Assembly (NCBI GenBank): GCA_015680905.1 | Contig: CM027377.1 | Coordinates: 38,588,501-38,652,500 of the forward strand | DNA length: 64,000 nucleotides | Source: Coptis chinensis | Taxonomy: Eukaryota; Streptophyta; Magnoliopsida; Ranunculales; Ranunculaceae | Direction: 5' to 3' | Part shown: positions 36,200 to 48,679 of the stretch, one piece after another | Position numbering within the stretch: the first letter of the stretch is position 1 | Layout of the letters: each line of letters opens with the position of its first letter | Notes under the pieces: generated by a model | What the model saw: the letters and a program-made list of their open reading frames with translations, nothing else | Told to the model about the DNA's origin: nothing | Databases searched by the model: none | Position numbers and translations under genes: made by a program

Positions 36200-37492
36200 G
36201 ATAATTAAAAAAAATCTAAAAAACTGGATTCAAATACATAAACCGAGCTCAAAGAGTAATTAACGGGAAATTGAAAACTTTATGCAAATACAATAAACTA
36301 AACTCAAAAAGTAATTAACTAGAAATCGGAAACTGGATGCAAATTGCATTAAACTAACGTCATAGAATAACTAACAGAAAATTGGAAATTGGATGCAAAT
36401 CCTTGAAAAATATTTAATAGAAAATCATAAACGGTATGCAAATACACCAAACAAACCTCAAATAATAATTGATGGGAAACCAGAAACTAGATGCAAATGC
36501 ATTGAACTAAACTCAAAAAATAATTAACAGAAAATCAAAAATCGTACCGGATGCAACTGCATTGAACTAACCTCATAGAATAATTGGTGGAAAATCAAAA
36601 ACTAAATGCAAATATGCATTGATATATCCTCAAAGAATAGTTAACGGGAAATCAGAAACCGGATGTAATTGCATCGAACTAACCTCAAAGCATAAATAAT
36701 AAATTGGATGCAAATGTATTGATCTAACCTCAAGATGTAATTAACGGGAAATCGAAAACTGGATGCAAATTCATTGAAATAAACTCAAACAATAATTAAT
36801 TGGGAATCGGGAACTAGATGCAAATGCAATATTATCAAATAATAAACGAGAAATCGGAAAATGGATGCAAATGCATTAAACTAATCTCACAGAATAATTA
36901 ACCAAAAATCAGAAATTGAATGCAAATGCATTGAACTGACCTTAAAGAACAATTAACATGAAATTGAAAATTGGATGCAAATGTATTGAAATAACCGCAA
37001 ATAATAATTAATGAGAAATCGGAAACTTGATACAACTGCATTGAACTAACCTAAAAAAATAAATAATGGGAATCGGAAATGGGATGCAACTGCATTCAAC
37101 TAACCTCAAAATATAAATAACGGAAAATCAGAAACTAGATGCAGATGTATTGAACTACTCTCAAAGAGTAATTAACGGAGATTGGAACCACGGATGCAAA
37201 TGCATTAAACTAATCTCAAAGACTAATTAACTAAACATCTAAAACCGGATGCAATCATGCTTGAATTAACCTTAATGAATAACTAACGGGGAAATTATAA
37301 AGTGGATGCAATTTCACCGAACTAACTTCAAATAATAATTAATGGGAAATCGAAACTTGATGCAATCAGATTGAACTAACATCAAAGAATAATTAATGAG
37401 AAATTGAAAACCGAATGCAATGTACTACATTGAACTTACCTCAAAGAATAATTAATGGAAAATCGGAAACTTGATGCAAATGCATTGAACTA
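36200..37492. repeat. minisatellite array 2, about 53-bp unit
   Basis: Same unit as array 1, roughly 24 copies by eye. It is followed by a second copy of the tail (tgtctcgacaaatatagttt near 37536) that ends in the complete Helitron-like terminus. Confidence 0.85.
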
Positions 37493-37881
37493 ATGACCCT
37501 AAAACGGTTTGTTTGTATTATATGTAGAGAGAATAAATGTCTCGACAAATATAGTTTTGCATTTTAAGAAGTGTTTATCATAATTTTTTTTTTTATTATG
37601 ATTAAGAATGTCATGCTATTCAAGTAGCTTCAATATTATCTTCGATCACACGAGCATTCTCACAAAACTTCAATCAAACTTCTATTATTAAATCTAACAA
37701 CAAAAAGAAGTCTATGAGTTTTATCAAGGTTTGATGCTTCCTTTTTATAGAGAGTGGTGCAAAAAATTTGAATGACTAATGAATATAATTTTCATATCTC
37801 ATAGCTATGCATAATTGCTAATATTTTTTACAATAATTTAATATAACGACACCCGTTCGTAGGACGGGGTCAAAAGCTAGT

Positions 37882-38236
37882 TTTGTATTATGAGCAAGAC
37901 TACTCAATTAGTCTAGTCAATTGGCAATATTAAATTGACTCTCCTACGCGCTTCTTTATAAGTTAGAAGATAGATAGATAGAAGATTAGAGAACAATTTT
38001 GTGTACATACAACTATTTGCTGTCCACAAATTCCCTCTCAAGATAGAACTATTTGCTATTTGCTGTTCCATATACACATGCAACTATTTGCTGTTTGTGG
38101 ACAAGTCAGGCAACAAATTCGCTCTCAATATATAACGTAGATAGATAGAAGATAGGTAGAATAGATTAAACCGCAATCCTACATACCAAGTCCAATATCC
38201 TTTCTCCCCAAACAGATTGCCTCACCATATTCAGAC
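37882..38236. other. upstream flank of the first SDR gene
   Basis: Two stretches, near 37892-37960 and 38165-38236, match the flank before the second SDR gene, including caattggcaatattaaatt and taaaccgcaatcctac. Between them are gatagatagaaga and caactatttgctgt repeats absent from the other copy. Confidence 0.6.
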
Positions 38237-40370
38237 ATGGCAGAAAAGAGGCACATATGATATACATTTTATTTTCTTTAGTTTTAGTTTGGTTCAATTT
38301 TTTCACCTTTATTTTTTGGTTATTTCAGGTGTGCAGTTGTTACGGGAGGGAATAAAGGAATTGGACTAGAGATATGTCGTCAACTAGCATCAAATGGTAT
38401 CTTGGTCATACTAACAGCTAGAGATGAGAAGAGGGGTGTTGAAGCTGTTGAGAATCTCAACAAGTCTGGACTCTCTCATGTGGTTTACCATCAACTTGAT
38501 GTTAAAGATCCATTTAGTATTGCCTCTTTGGCGAATTTTATCAATACCCGTTTCAAAAAACTTGATATCTTGGTAAGGAGAGTACTAGATTTTTTTAACT
38601 TAAGATTCTGTGTACTGCTTCCTACAACTTATGTAATTTAATCGCTTTATCATGTATGATACAATTCTCGTACGAAAAATAATGCAATCTTATTGTGCAC
38701 TGAACATGCTGCATTTGAAACTAGTTCTAGATGCATAGTTGCCCGCAACTGGGCATATATGTATGGAAAAGAAAGACTAAGAATGAAAAATTGGGAGAGT
38801 AAACTATATAGTATTATAATGACGACACAGTATTAGACATGTTTCAAGATTTGATTCCTAATATCGAATTGTGTTTGAAATACACTGTTAATGCAGGTGA
38901 ATAATGCAGGGGATTTGGGACTTATAATTGAGAGTGACGCTTTCAGGGCTTTACCACACGGATTTGGTGATGTAAGTACTGATCTATCGAATCTTAGAAC
39001 ATTGATGACCGAATCCACTGCCATGACATAATGTTTGGGTTTGCTCAGCACAACCCATGTACTTCTTGCTCTTCCTTTGTTCTACAACTAAATGCATACA
39101 ACTCTTATAAATTGGCACATGATCAAGACTTATCTGTTAACTCAACGAGGTTGCATATTGTAGGTATATGCTAGCACATGATTCAATCACCTAGATATCG
39201 GCCAATATTTAACAGACAATGTACCAAATGATTTGGTTTATTCGAATTAGGGTTGCCAGTTGGAAGATATATCTCGTCTGGTGCTGAATCATTTTTTGAA
39301 GTTCATCATCTTCTTTATGATAGATGGTCTGCTAACTTGCCCCGAAATGACCTGGCCCAGTCAGATAGTCATAATCAATTGATTCCTGGCTAAGTGCCTG
39401 TTGATAGAGAATGGGAAAAAATGTCCACTCTAGCTAGTGGTGAGCATGATATTTAGTTATTTACTTGACAAATTTTTCGCTTTAGACAGCCTCAGGCCTT
39501 AGCAGTTAGCAACTTTGAACATACGAAGTTACATTTGTTCTTCTTGCTACTTGCTTTTATTATATCCGTATTTCATTTATATAATTCGATATACGAGCTT
39601 CTACAAAAGAGTTATTTTGTCTAGGTAAGTGATGAAAACCCGGATATTCTGAAAGGAGTCATGGAACAGGCTTATGAGAAGGGCGAAGGATGTTTGAAAA
39701 CCAACTATTATGGAACCAAAAGAGTTACTGAAGCTCTTTTGCCCTTCCTTCAACTCTCCGATTCAGCAAGAATTGTGAATGTTTCGTCCTTATATGGGAC
39801 ACTCCAGGTAACAATAAACTAGCCTGAAGTTCATTGCACAATTACATGTTAAATGATTATGATCATGCCATTACATGAGAACTAGATGCCATCTGAATTA
39901 GCTGCTTGTAGTGCATTTCCTATATATATAAAGAAACGGGTATAAAAGCATCCAAAATCTTTCATGTAGAAGTTTCAGCTTACTTGTTGCAGTTTATACA
40001 CAATGAGGAAGTTAAATTGGAGCTGAGCAAGTTTGAGACTCTAACAGAAGAGCGCATTGACGAGCTGATTCTATGGTTTCTAAAGGATTTCAAGGAGGAT
40101 AAGTTGCAGGCAAACGGTTGGCCTATCACTGTAACTGCGTATAAACTCTCCAAAGCTGCAGTAAATGCCTACACAAGAATGTTAGCCCGAAAGTTTCCCA
40201 ACATGCTCATAAACTGCGTCCATCCTGGTTATGTGAAAACAGATATTACGTGTCACACAGGATTATTGACTGCTGAGGAAGGCGCTAAAGGTCCCGTAAA
40301 GCTGGCTTTGTTACCTGATAATGGCCCTTCTGGTCACTACTTTGATCAGGTGGACATGTCAACATTTTAG
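38237..40370 (+). CDS. NADPH-dependent short-chain dehydrogenase/reductase, neomenthol dehydrogenase/salutaridine reductase-like (copy A)
   Basis: Five exons: 38237-38250, 38329-38572, 38897-38971, 39625-39807 and 39993-40370, giving 297 residues and TAG. It is a classical SDR with an N-terminal cofactor motif TGGNKGIG, the NNAG motif, a catalytic Ser in IVNVSS and the YxxxK pair in [25 protein letters not shown] follows, and the long insert typical of plant menthone, salutaridine or carbonyl reductase-like members is present. Such enzymes reduce ketones of terpenoids, alkaloids or reactive carbonyls; the substrate cannot be told from sequence. The short first exon ends AAGAG before gcacat, so intron 1 must use a GC donor because no GT occurs before an in-frame stop. 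The other introns are GT-AG. The gene is otherwise intact and has a close paralogue at 54187. Confidence 0.9.
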
Positions 40371-41056
40371 ATAGTGGCCGGACGTCGTAGAATGTGAAAC
40401 TCTTTTTGCTGTTGGACATTTCAGGTGTTAGCTTTCTGTTCTCTACTTCCACATAATTGTTTTGTCACCCTCTTGGTAAGTTGTGTAACAATATAATTTA
40501 CTGATTGACAATTAGCAAATAAATAAGTGATATTTTCCCTTTTGTGAGGCATGATGTTTGTTTTTCTTCAAACAATGCGAACTAAACCGATAAAAAACGG
40601 TTTGGGTCGGTTTGGGTTTTGGAAATTTAGTTTGCCCTCCTCCGAACCGATAAGATATTAGTTTGGTTTCAGATTTGTTCTCCACCGAATTGATATGAAT
40701 CCGAACAGATAAGATGACATTTTAGTAATATATATGATTAATTTTGTATAAGTTTTATCAATTGTGTGTTTACAATTAATTGAATTGATTTAGGATTTAA
40801 TTGATTTTATAGTTTTCGGTTCGGTTGGATTGGTTGGTACCCAATTATTTTATCAATTCGGTTTTGGATTTTCTAAAGTCCGACCCAAACCGATCCATTG
40901 ACAACCTATTCAAGCCTACCCCAAATCTTTGAAGCGCATCGAATTTTTCGATCCGAGTGGGATGTATTTTCAAAATCCAATTTGATCCGAATTCTGATTA
41001 TTTTTCAAAATTTTAACATATTTTTGCCATCCATTCACACATATCTACTGAATCAG
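40371..41056. other. 3' flank of SDR copy A and unassigned DNA
   Basis: To about 40575 it is related to the 3' flank of SDR copy B. From there to 41056 it is AT-rich, with repeated cggtttgg and accgata words. No gene is seen. Confidence 0.45.
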
Positions 41057-41067
41057 AACTACAAATA

Positions 41068-41127
<60 letters not shown>

Positions 41128-41453
41128 AAATCATACTAATATATATATTGAAACTCTTAACACAAACATAGGACGGCAGTTTGAAAACAACATACAACTT
41201 GGAAGATATGAGCTTCCTAACTGTTGGTTGGCCCAAGCAGCTAACAAGTCAGCATCCCCATTAAAAACCCTACTGATCCATCTAAACTCACAGGAACTAA
41301 AATTAAACCAGATACCAACATCCTAATATAGGTTCTTACAACTTCCCAGTCCCATCTACACGAGCTATCCTGTAAAGCTCTAATCACGTCCAGAATTGTC
41401 CCCTTCAAACACAAAATATTGTCCTCCTAACGAATTTACAAAGACACTTGCCT

Positions 41454-41789
41454 TCAGCTTGCTTCCAACTCAGCTACTACTGCCTCCAAAGCCTTAAACC
41501 GTTTGACTGATGCTCGCACAATGCGTCCCTCGTTATCAATTGCAATTGCTCCAGCCCATCCAGTATGCCTGCAGAAAGAAGCATCAAATCTAATGATTAT
41601 GCTGTCATTTTGTATTATAGGAAAAACTTGCTCAAAACCATTTTCTACTAAAGATAATTTAGGTTTAGGGTTGAGATGGTCTTCGCTGTATCCCAGATAG
41701 CATTTGTTTGCTCCAACTCTGCTCTCCCTGATCATCCTTTCTCGATTTGCTTTTCTATTAACAAACTTGATCTCATTTCTGTTTGCCAA
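41454..41789 (-). pseudogene. RNase H domain of the second LINE
   Basis: About 111 residues with IIIRFDASFCRHTGWAGAIA, where the Asp is the first catalytic residue of the RNase H fold, and KALEAVVAELEAS, where the Glu matches the second. The domain is cut short downstream by a stop. Confidence 0.8.
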
Positions 41790-41840
41790 ATCTGCTGGAG
41801 CAAGAACACAAAGTGGGTGCCTGCCAGCCTTTGTTCATTG

Positions 41841-42989
41841 TCAGCATTGCAGCACCAAGTCAAGACAAAGGTCGATCTTTCTCTCGGCCGAAAGTTGTTG
41901 TTCCTTGTGAATTCTCAGGCCAACTTGTGATCCAAACCACACTGTTCTCACCCATTCACAGGTAAAGAACAAGTGTTCTGCAGATTCCATCTCCTCGAGA
42001 CAGTAAGGGCATGAGAAATCCTCTATCATCTTTCTCTCAGATAGGATGTCCCCCATGGGTAACACTTGCATATACAGCTTCCATAGAAACATTTGTATAT
42101 GTGCTGGGATAGGAACCTTCTAAATGTGCCTTAGAGTGAGTGGGTTATAGCTAGAGCTTTGCCCCACATCATCCTTAGGCTTAATAAGATTGTATGCTGA
42201 TTTAACTGTGATATCCCCATATCTATCTTTTTCCCATCTCAGCTTGTCAGCAGAGGTCACTTGTGGTCTGACTTTGACCTCTAGGATCTTATTATAGATG
42301 AAAGGGTCGAGATGAAGGCTGATCTTAGTCTCATCCCACCCACTCTTATCTATCATAAACAGATCAATCAGAGACCACCAAATCTTGCGGTGCACCCCCA
42401 ACTCCTCCAGAGTTATGGGTTTTTCATTGCATTTTAGCCATGGATCTTGCATGATAGAGGTGGAGTTACCATTGCCAATGGCCCAAATCAAGCCTCCACT
42501 TATATCATTAAAGGTCTTATGTATGCCTTTCCAAAAGAAGGAGGCTTTGTCAGGGGGTTTTTTCATATCCCCTATCCAATTTTTACCATAAATACTAAAC
42601 ATAGTTCTCGTCCAGAGAGATTGAATATCAGTGACAACTTTGCATGGAAGTTTAGCCAACATGGCTTTATTCATGTCTCTTGCCTTCCTTAAACCCAAAC
42701 CTCCAGTTTCCTTGGGATGACATATGTGATCCCACCCTATGGTGTGGACACATTTTGAGTGTTCCTTTCCAGACCACCAGAAATCTCTACAAGCTTTATC
42801 AATCTTATTGCAAGTAGATACTGGAAACAAGTAAGTTGACATGACATATAGAGGGATGACCTGAATCACAGCTTGGATGAGAGTAGTTCTCCCAGCCTGA
42901 GACAGGACCTTGGCTTTCCAACCTTTAATTTTATTATGTATCTTGTCAACCAAGTAATCAAAGTCCTCAGACTTTTTCCTTGTTAACAT
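41841..42989 (-). pseudogene. RT C-terminus and zf-RVT region of the second LINE (two frames)
   Basis: 42989-42120 carries GWKAKVLSQAGRTTLIQAV, CRDFWWSGKE and GGLGLRKARDMNKAMLAK. 42092-41841 carries FLWKLYMQVLPMGDIL and the zinc-binding module CPYCLEEMESAEHLFFTC. A stop at 42120 separates the two parts of one original frame region. Confidence 0.85.
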
Positions 42990-43037
42990 AATGGGGACTC
43001 CAAGATATTTTTCTTTAGGAACAAAGTTTCTCTCCTT

Positions 43038-43805
43038 CTAGAATCTTTTGAGTATGATCTTCTGTCTATAGGAGATATTTCTGCTAAAAAAGATACTGAA
43101 CTTTTCATAGTTTATCTTTTGGCCAGAAGCCTCACAGTAGTTATCCATAATCCTTTTTAGATTCCCACTCTCAACAACACTTGCTTTAATGAACATAATG
43201 AGATCATTAGCATAAAGCAGATGTGTTAGAGCAGGAGAGAATCTTTTAACCTTTATCCCATGCACTTCCTCTTCTTGTTCAGCTCTGGTCACCATTCTGG
43301 ACAGTGACTCAGAAACTAAAATAAACAAGTAAGGGGATAAAGGGTCACCTTGTCTAACCCCTCTTTCAGAGACAAAGTTCTCCAGAGGATACCCATTTAA
43401 CATGACCTAGAAGGACACAGTAGACATACATTGCTGAATCATGTACCTCCACTTTTGGTTAAACCCCAACTTCTCAAAAATACTATCCAGGAAAGACCAT
43501 TCAACTTAATCATAAGCTTTATCCAAGTCCAATTTTAGAGCAAGCCAACCCTCATTCTTGGTCTTCATGTTTTTCATGTTGTGGAAGACTTCACAGGCTA
43601 AACCAACATTATCTCCTATGCTTCTGCCTTTGATAAAAGCCCCTTGGAATGGGGAGACAATTTTATTCATCAGACTTTTAAGTCTATTGGCCAGAAGCTT
43701 GGAGATAATCTTGTACCCAAAATTGCAAAGACTAATGGGTCTAAACTTAGAGGCATGACCTGGATTCTCAATCTTAGGAATCAGGGTGATATGAGTCTCA
43801 TTCAA
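43038..43805 (-). pseudogene. reverse transcriptase palm of the second LINE, motif YAND instead of YADD
   Basis: 43805-43506 holds TLIPKIENPGHASKFRPISL and motif A LALKLDLDKAYD, then a stop. 43403-43038 holds GVRQGDPLSPYLFILVSE and the catalytic motif C as HLLYANDLIMF. The first Asp of YADD is Asn here, which should abolish polymerase activity independently of the stops. Confidence 0.88.
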
Positions 43806-44076
43806 CCCAGGATTGAGGATCCCTTGGATGATGAAGAAATCCTAGACAAAGACAATCACAACAGGACCTATAATATCACAGTATTTTTGATAAAAAATGC
43901 CTTGGAAACCATTAGGTCCAGGAGCTTTATAGCTGCCCATCTTCCTTACCACTGCCCAGATATCCTCATTAGAAGGTATAGCATTGAGGATCTCATTTTC
44001 TCTCTCTGTCACACAAGGTTGGAACAGATTTAGAATGTGCTCATTTCTCTCAGGAAGATCCCCTTAAAGTATTGAT

Positions 44077-45272
44077 TTAGGGAGCTCCCCACCTCAGTCC
44101 TACCTTCTTTCCAATCCCCATCATTACTTCTAATCTTATCAATGTTGTTATTTCTTCTCCTGTGATATGATAGAGAGATGGAAAACTTTGTATTTCTGGC
44201 CCCATCCTTAAGTTAAGAGTTAGAGGATTTTTGCATTTCCAAAAATCCTCCTTTTTGGTGTACCAATCTAGCAACTCATCTTTCAGCCCTTTAGCTTTGT
44301 TGTAATTTGCAATGCTAAAGGGTTTAGCTGTAATGGAGTCCGGCTTAGCTTTGAGTGGTTTTGATATTGGTAAAGATGTTACCAAAGACATGCTTATTCC
44401 ACATGGATAAGTCATTTTAGTCTTCCTCCAGCTTATTAATAAAATTATCATAGGGAGATCATGAGAGATCGAAGTTCCATGCTTTTTCAATGACCTCCAT
44501 ACAAGTCTCATGCTTAAGCCACATATCAAAGAATTTAAAAGGTCTTGGGAGCTTTTCATCTTTTCTCTAGATTGATGAACAAAGATATATGGTCAGAAGT
44601 AGCATTAGCCCAAGTTCTGATTTAGGCATAGGGAAAGTACTAAGCCAATCAGCGTAGCCATGACTGGGCAATCAACCTTTCCGAATGTAGTCTTTTTGTC
44701 TTTCTCATATTACTCCAAGTGAACTTGGGTCCTTTAAAACCCAAATCTACTAACCCCAAATCATTAATGAAACTATTAAACTCATGCATGCTCTTAGTAA
44801 TTCTACTTCTACCACCAATCTTTTCATCTAAACTAGAGATAGCATTAAAATCCCCAAACATGCACCAGGGGCCTGTAACTAGAGGAGCAGCATCCCTCAA
44901 CTTAGCCCACACTTTATTTCTATTATGTGCTACTGGTTCCCTATAAACAAAAATAAAGAACCACAGATCTTTATGAAAATAATTTGAAAATTTACTTGTC
45001 ACCTTGTTGCGTGAAGCCCCCAGAATCTCTAGCTCCACATCTTCCTTCCACAAAATAGCCAAGCCTCCACTCAGACCTTTGGCTGGCACAGCAAAAACCC
45101 TGCTAAACTTTAGCTGCTTTCCTAACTTTTCTACCCTTTCCTTACTAGCCTTAGTTTCTGAAAAACACACAATATCTACATCAAACTTCCCTATTAGGTC
45201 CTTTAGTTGTTGAACTGTCATGGTGGTACCAATCCCCCCACAATTCCAGGCGTGTATCGTCATGGATACCAA
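44077..45272 (-). pseudogene. endonuclease and linker region of the second LINE
   Basis: 45272-44649 is an apurinic-like endonuclease domain with HAWNCGGIG, FSETKAS, MFGDFNAISSLDEKIGG and GFKGPKFTWSN, the standard metal-binding and catalytic blocks of L1 endonuclease. 44559-44077 is the linker towards RT, already out of register with it. Confidence 0.87.
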
Positions 45273-46002
45273 GGTAGCTGTGATGGGACAGCCACCGCGA
45301 ACCCTGGAGGAGACAAGTACAGACCCCCACTGCTAGTTGCTCCATTCTTTTCTTCACAATGCTTGCCTTGTTCTGGGTTATCTTCCCCTTGTTTCCCCTT
45401 GCTAGCCTCATCTTGCCCTTTCTATTCACTTTCCCCATATTGAATCATTCTCACCACATCCATCGCCAGAGGAACTAGCTGCACATCAGACTCATCACTC
45501 TCATTTCCAAGCCCCATCAGTTCTTGTTCTTCATTGTTGATCACTTCTTGTTCTGGATGGTCATCTTCCATCCGATCTTCATCCTCCATATCCTCACTTT
45601 CCTCGGATCTTCATACTCATCGAATCATCTTCCGTGTCATCTAATTCTATTGAGGAATGTTCCAAAGATGTAGCCATTCCATTTTCTTCTCAGATCCTTA
45701 GGATCCTTTCGATCCGCTTTGAAACCGGAATGATATGTGCCTCCATTGGGATCAACAGATGTCCTTCCCCTCTTCTTCTAATTTCATCGCCTTCTCTTTT
45801 AACTCTCTTTGATTCCTTTGCTACTCCTCTAATACTTCTCCTCAGCCATCCATTACCCCTTCATCCGCCATAACCCTTTCCCAAATCTTTTCAGATTCCT
45901 CTTTCTCTTATCGCCTAATCTACTCCCTTTACTTGAGATCTCTTCTTAAGCCTCAAACACCACCAAATTCAATTTGATTTTCCTGGATCATACTTCTTAT
46001 TT

Positions 46003-47612
46003 TTATGTCCTCGAAACCATAGTCTTAAAGCCTCCTCCATGTGTCGCCTTACTTTGAAATCGATATCCAATTGTTTGATTTGGTAGATTTGGCAAAGCCG
46101 CTATATTTGGCTGGATTTCCTCGACTGTGGAGTCATTTGTCTTGGAACCAGACAAGAGTAGGTCTGATGCGACACAGCTTACCCTAGTTCCTTTACTCCT
46201 CTTGATTTGACCCCCCTCTCTTTCCTTTCTATTCATCCGAACTTCACCCCCTCCTCTCCCATTCTGATCCATAGAGACTAGAGCCCATTCTTGATTTGGG
46301 CTGGTATGCTCCTCAGCCTGACCCCTATCCATTCCCTTCTCTGGGCCCAATATTCTGTTTCTTTCAAGACCATCCGTGCTTCCTTCAGGCCCAGGGGCCA
46401 TTCCCCCTCCTCTTTCTGTTCCTAGCCCATCTCCTTTATTGGTGGTATTTTCCGGTTCTAGTGGGCTTGCGTTTATTGGGCCTCTAGCCCTATTGTTTGA
46501 TGTCGTTGGAGAAACATCCAAAAAGTTTGTAACCGTTAAGGTAGCCGTTGTTTGGATCCCAAGTCTGGGTTCCACCACTGATTCCGCATCTTTGTCTCTA
46601 GTGACAGCTGTCCCTGTTGACGTAGCATTACGCCATCTCTCTTGTCTTGCGTGCAAACTGTATCCCCTACCTCCATGGGTTGCCGGTGCCAATGTCTCTT
46701 CGAACCTGAGTTTTTTTGGGGTTCTTGCTATGGTAATAGTTTGTTTACCAGTATAAGCAATACCATTGAAGAACTTGTTTGCTTTCATCTGACTTATGAA
46801 AAAAGGTTTAATATCCTTTGGTGATCCCCCAAGTTTTGATACTTCATATCTGTGTTGTGCTCGAATACGGCAACTATACTGATCATGACCAATGACTCCA
46901 CAGAAGTAGCACAAGATATCGAGTTTCTCATACTTAAGACGCACTTCAAACACCTCACCTGTTTCCAGTCTTACCTTTTGATATGATCCTTGGCCAACCT
47001 CTCCTTTATATCCATCTCTACTCTTATCCTAGCAACTGGTTGGTTAAAATCTGGGGGGCAAGAGAGGTCTGCTTCACAAACTGTTCCTATATCAGATCCT
47101 ATTTTCCAGACATTAGCTTTGTTTATACGGGAGTTTGGAAGATCCTATATTTGGATCCAGAATTTGACGAAGTCAAAATTGTAATCCTCCATGTTACTAG
47201 CCCCCATCCATTCCTTGACCGAGAAGATATATCCATATATATTCCATGGGCCATTTCCCAGCACATGATTCCTTTCACTTTCATCCTCAAAGGTTATGCG
47301 AACATGTTCTCTGCCTATCATCTCCAAGCAAATATGTTTTTTTGTTTGGCACATTCGATGAACTTCCTCACTTAACTCTTCCAGATCTATTGTTTGGCTG
47401 CCATATAGTTTGCCCATCAGAGTGAGTTTCCCATCATATTGTTCTTCAATGTTTAGGCAATCTAACTCGACCACCCTCTGTTTCTTTGCAAAGAACAGCT
47501 TATACATATCTTTCTGTAAATCCTCTATTTTTCTGTTTCCTTCTGTCACCATTTCCATGGCCTGTTGATTGTTCATGACATCACACAGATCGTGGTCCGT
47601 CTTCTCTCCCAA
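46003..47612 (-). pseudogene. ORF1 (gag-like) of the second LINE, DUF4283 and zinc knuckle, split
   Basis: 47612-47145 resembles the DUF4283 RNA-binding region (LYGSQTIDLEELSEEVHRMC, VLGNGPWNIYGYIFSVKEW). 46953-46003 begins EKLDILCYFCGVIGHDQYSC, a CX2CX4HX4C zinc knuckle, followed by a Gly/Pro/Thr-rich tail. The two parts lie in different frames, so ORF1 is broken between them. Confidence 0.85.
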
Positions 47613-47801
47613 GACAATCCAGCCACATACGATTGCACAAAGGATAAACTATAGCCGAGACGATATAGCTTGTGTTCAGGTTCCCAGGAAGGGATCTATA
47701 ACCTTTCAGCAAGATGGGGAAGATAGATTGTGTTCTCTGTTATCGCCCACAGGATAGGCTTCTACATAACTATTGTGTTCTATGTATTAACTACAAATAA
47801 G

Positions 47802-48679
47802 TTGCAAACCAAATAAAATCCATAGAGAAATAAACCTCTATCCCTCTTTCTCGCACATTCAAGAAATCAAGACCACCACTTTTATACGTGTCTCGCTCTC
47901 TTTTTTCTATCTAATAAATTGATGCATTAACACATTGAAATGCTCACTGAATGAATGTGTCAAATAGTCTAAGTTGTTTGGTGAACTAATACAGTAACAT
48001 ACTCAAAATGGCTGCTAATTGAATGTATTAACGGGATAAAAATAGTTGCCCAAAAAAACGAGCATATTAGCATATGTTATGATTGTTTGCAAGACTGCAA
48101 TAAGCAATACAGCTTGCAAAATACAGACCCAAAGTCCAAAACCAACTTACCAAGGGCCATACACCAAGGCATGGGTCATGGGCCATAATTCTAAATAGGT
48201 GGGCCCGATCAATAAGATGAATCCGGAGTCTTTCGGGACGCCAAAGTTTCTAATAGTCCAACTCAAACTTTATTTCGAAGTTCGGTCCAGGGAATAAATA
48301 GGTCGCGATGGAGGCTTACGCCCCTCGGAACGCCTCACAGACTGAATCGTATGCTTCTTCTTGGGAAGGACTACCTACAGACCCTCCGAATCTCTCAAGG
48401 CAGACCCCATCTCAAGACAAATCCCATTTTTCTCAAGATAGACCCCCAAACTTAAAATTTTCTTTGGGCACCCCTTTATAGCCTTGTCCATAACCCAAAG
48501 TCCAATTCAAATTCAAATTCAAATTTTAAATTTTGGGCTCGAAATTTCATACCTCAAACTATTAACTCAAAACATATTCAAAGACTTCATATGAAACAAA
48601 AAAAAAAACCTACAAATCAATTTACCAAAAAAATTGAATCAAAGTTTTCCTTCACTATATGCTTTGAACCCAAAACCCA
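47802..48679. other. intergenic DNA after the second LINE, with an SDR-flank fragment
   Basis: At about 48078-48160, cagcttgcaaaata and cccaaagtccaaaaccaact match the 3' flank of SDR copy B and the remnant at 53.3 kb. The sequence from 48165 to 48500, with several gaccc and tcaaga words, looks repeat-derived but I cannot assign it. No gene is seen. Confidence 0.45.

Larger units (their letters stand above)
33635..37881. mobile_element. Helitron-like non-autonomous element carrying minisatellites
   Basis: The right end has the Helitron hallmark: a small hairpin cccgt...acggg (37849-37867), then gtcaaaag and terminal CTAGT (37877-37881) followed by T. This resembles the 3' ends of Arabidopsis ATREP Helitrons. 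Inside are two arrays of a roughly 53-bp unit, each followed by a related tail, so the element looks like a tandem or nested pair. The 5' end is provisional: an A/TC junction at 33634/33635 at the start of an AT-rich block with tatattatag words that recur near 33770 and 34125. There is no Rep/helicase gene. Confidence 0.6.
41070..47788 (-). mobile_element. full-length L1-type LINE with perfect 13-bp target duplication
   Basis: The element runs on the minus strand from 47788 to a poly(A) tail at 41070-41125. The 13-mer aactacaaataag flanks it at 41057-41069 and 47789-47801, so both ends are defined and the element is about 6.7 kb. It has a short 5' leader, an ORF1 region, and ORF2 with endonuclease, RT, zf-RVT and RNase H in standard order. 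Both ORFs are split by stops and frameshifts and the RT palm motif is mutated, so it is dead. Confidence 0.95.

Noticed and set aside
34735-37492. CRISPR-like array of regular repeats
   Set aside because: Units are degenerate, contiguous and without unique spacers, and the genome is a plant; it is a minisatellite.
45207-46756. Plus-strand open frames over the second LINE
   Set aside because: They are antisense to LINE ORF1 and the ORF1/ORF2 junction; the minus strand carries the recognised domains.
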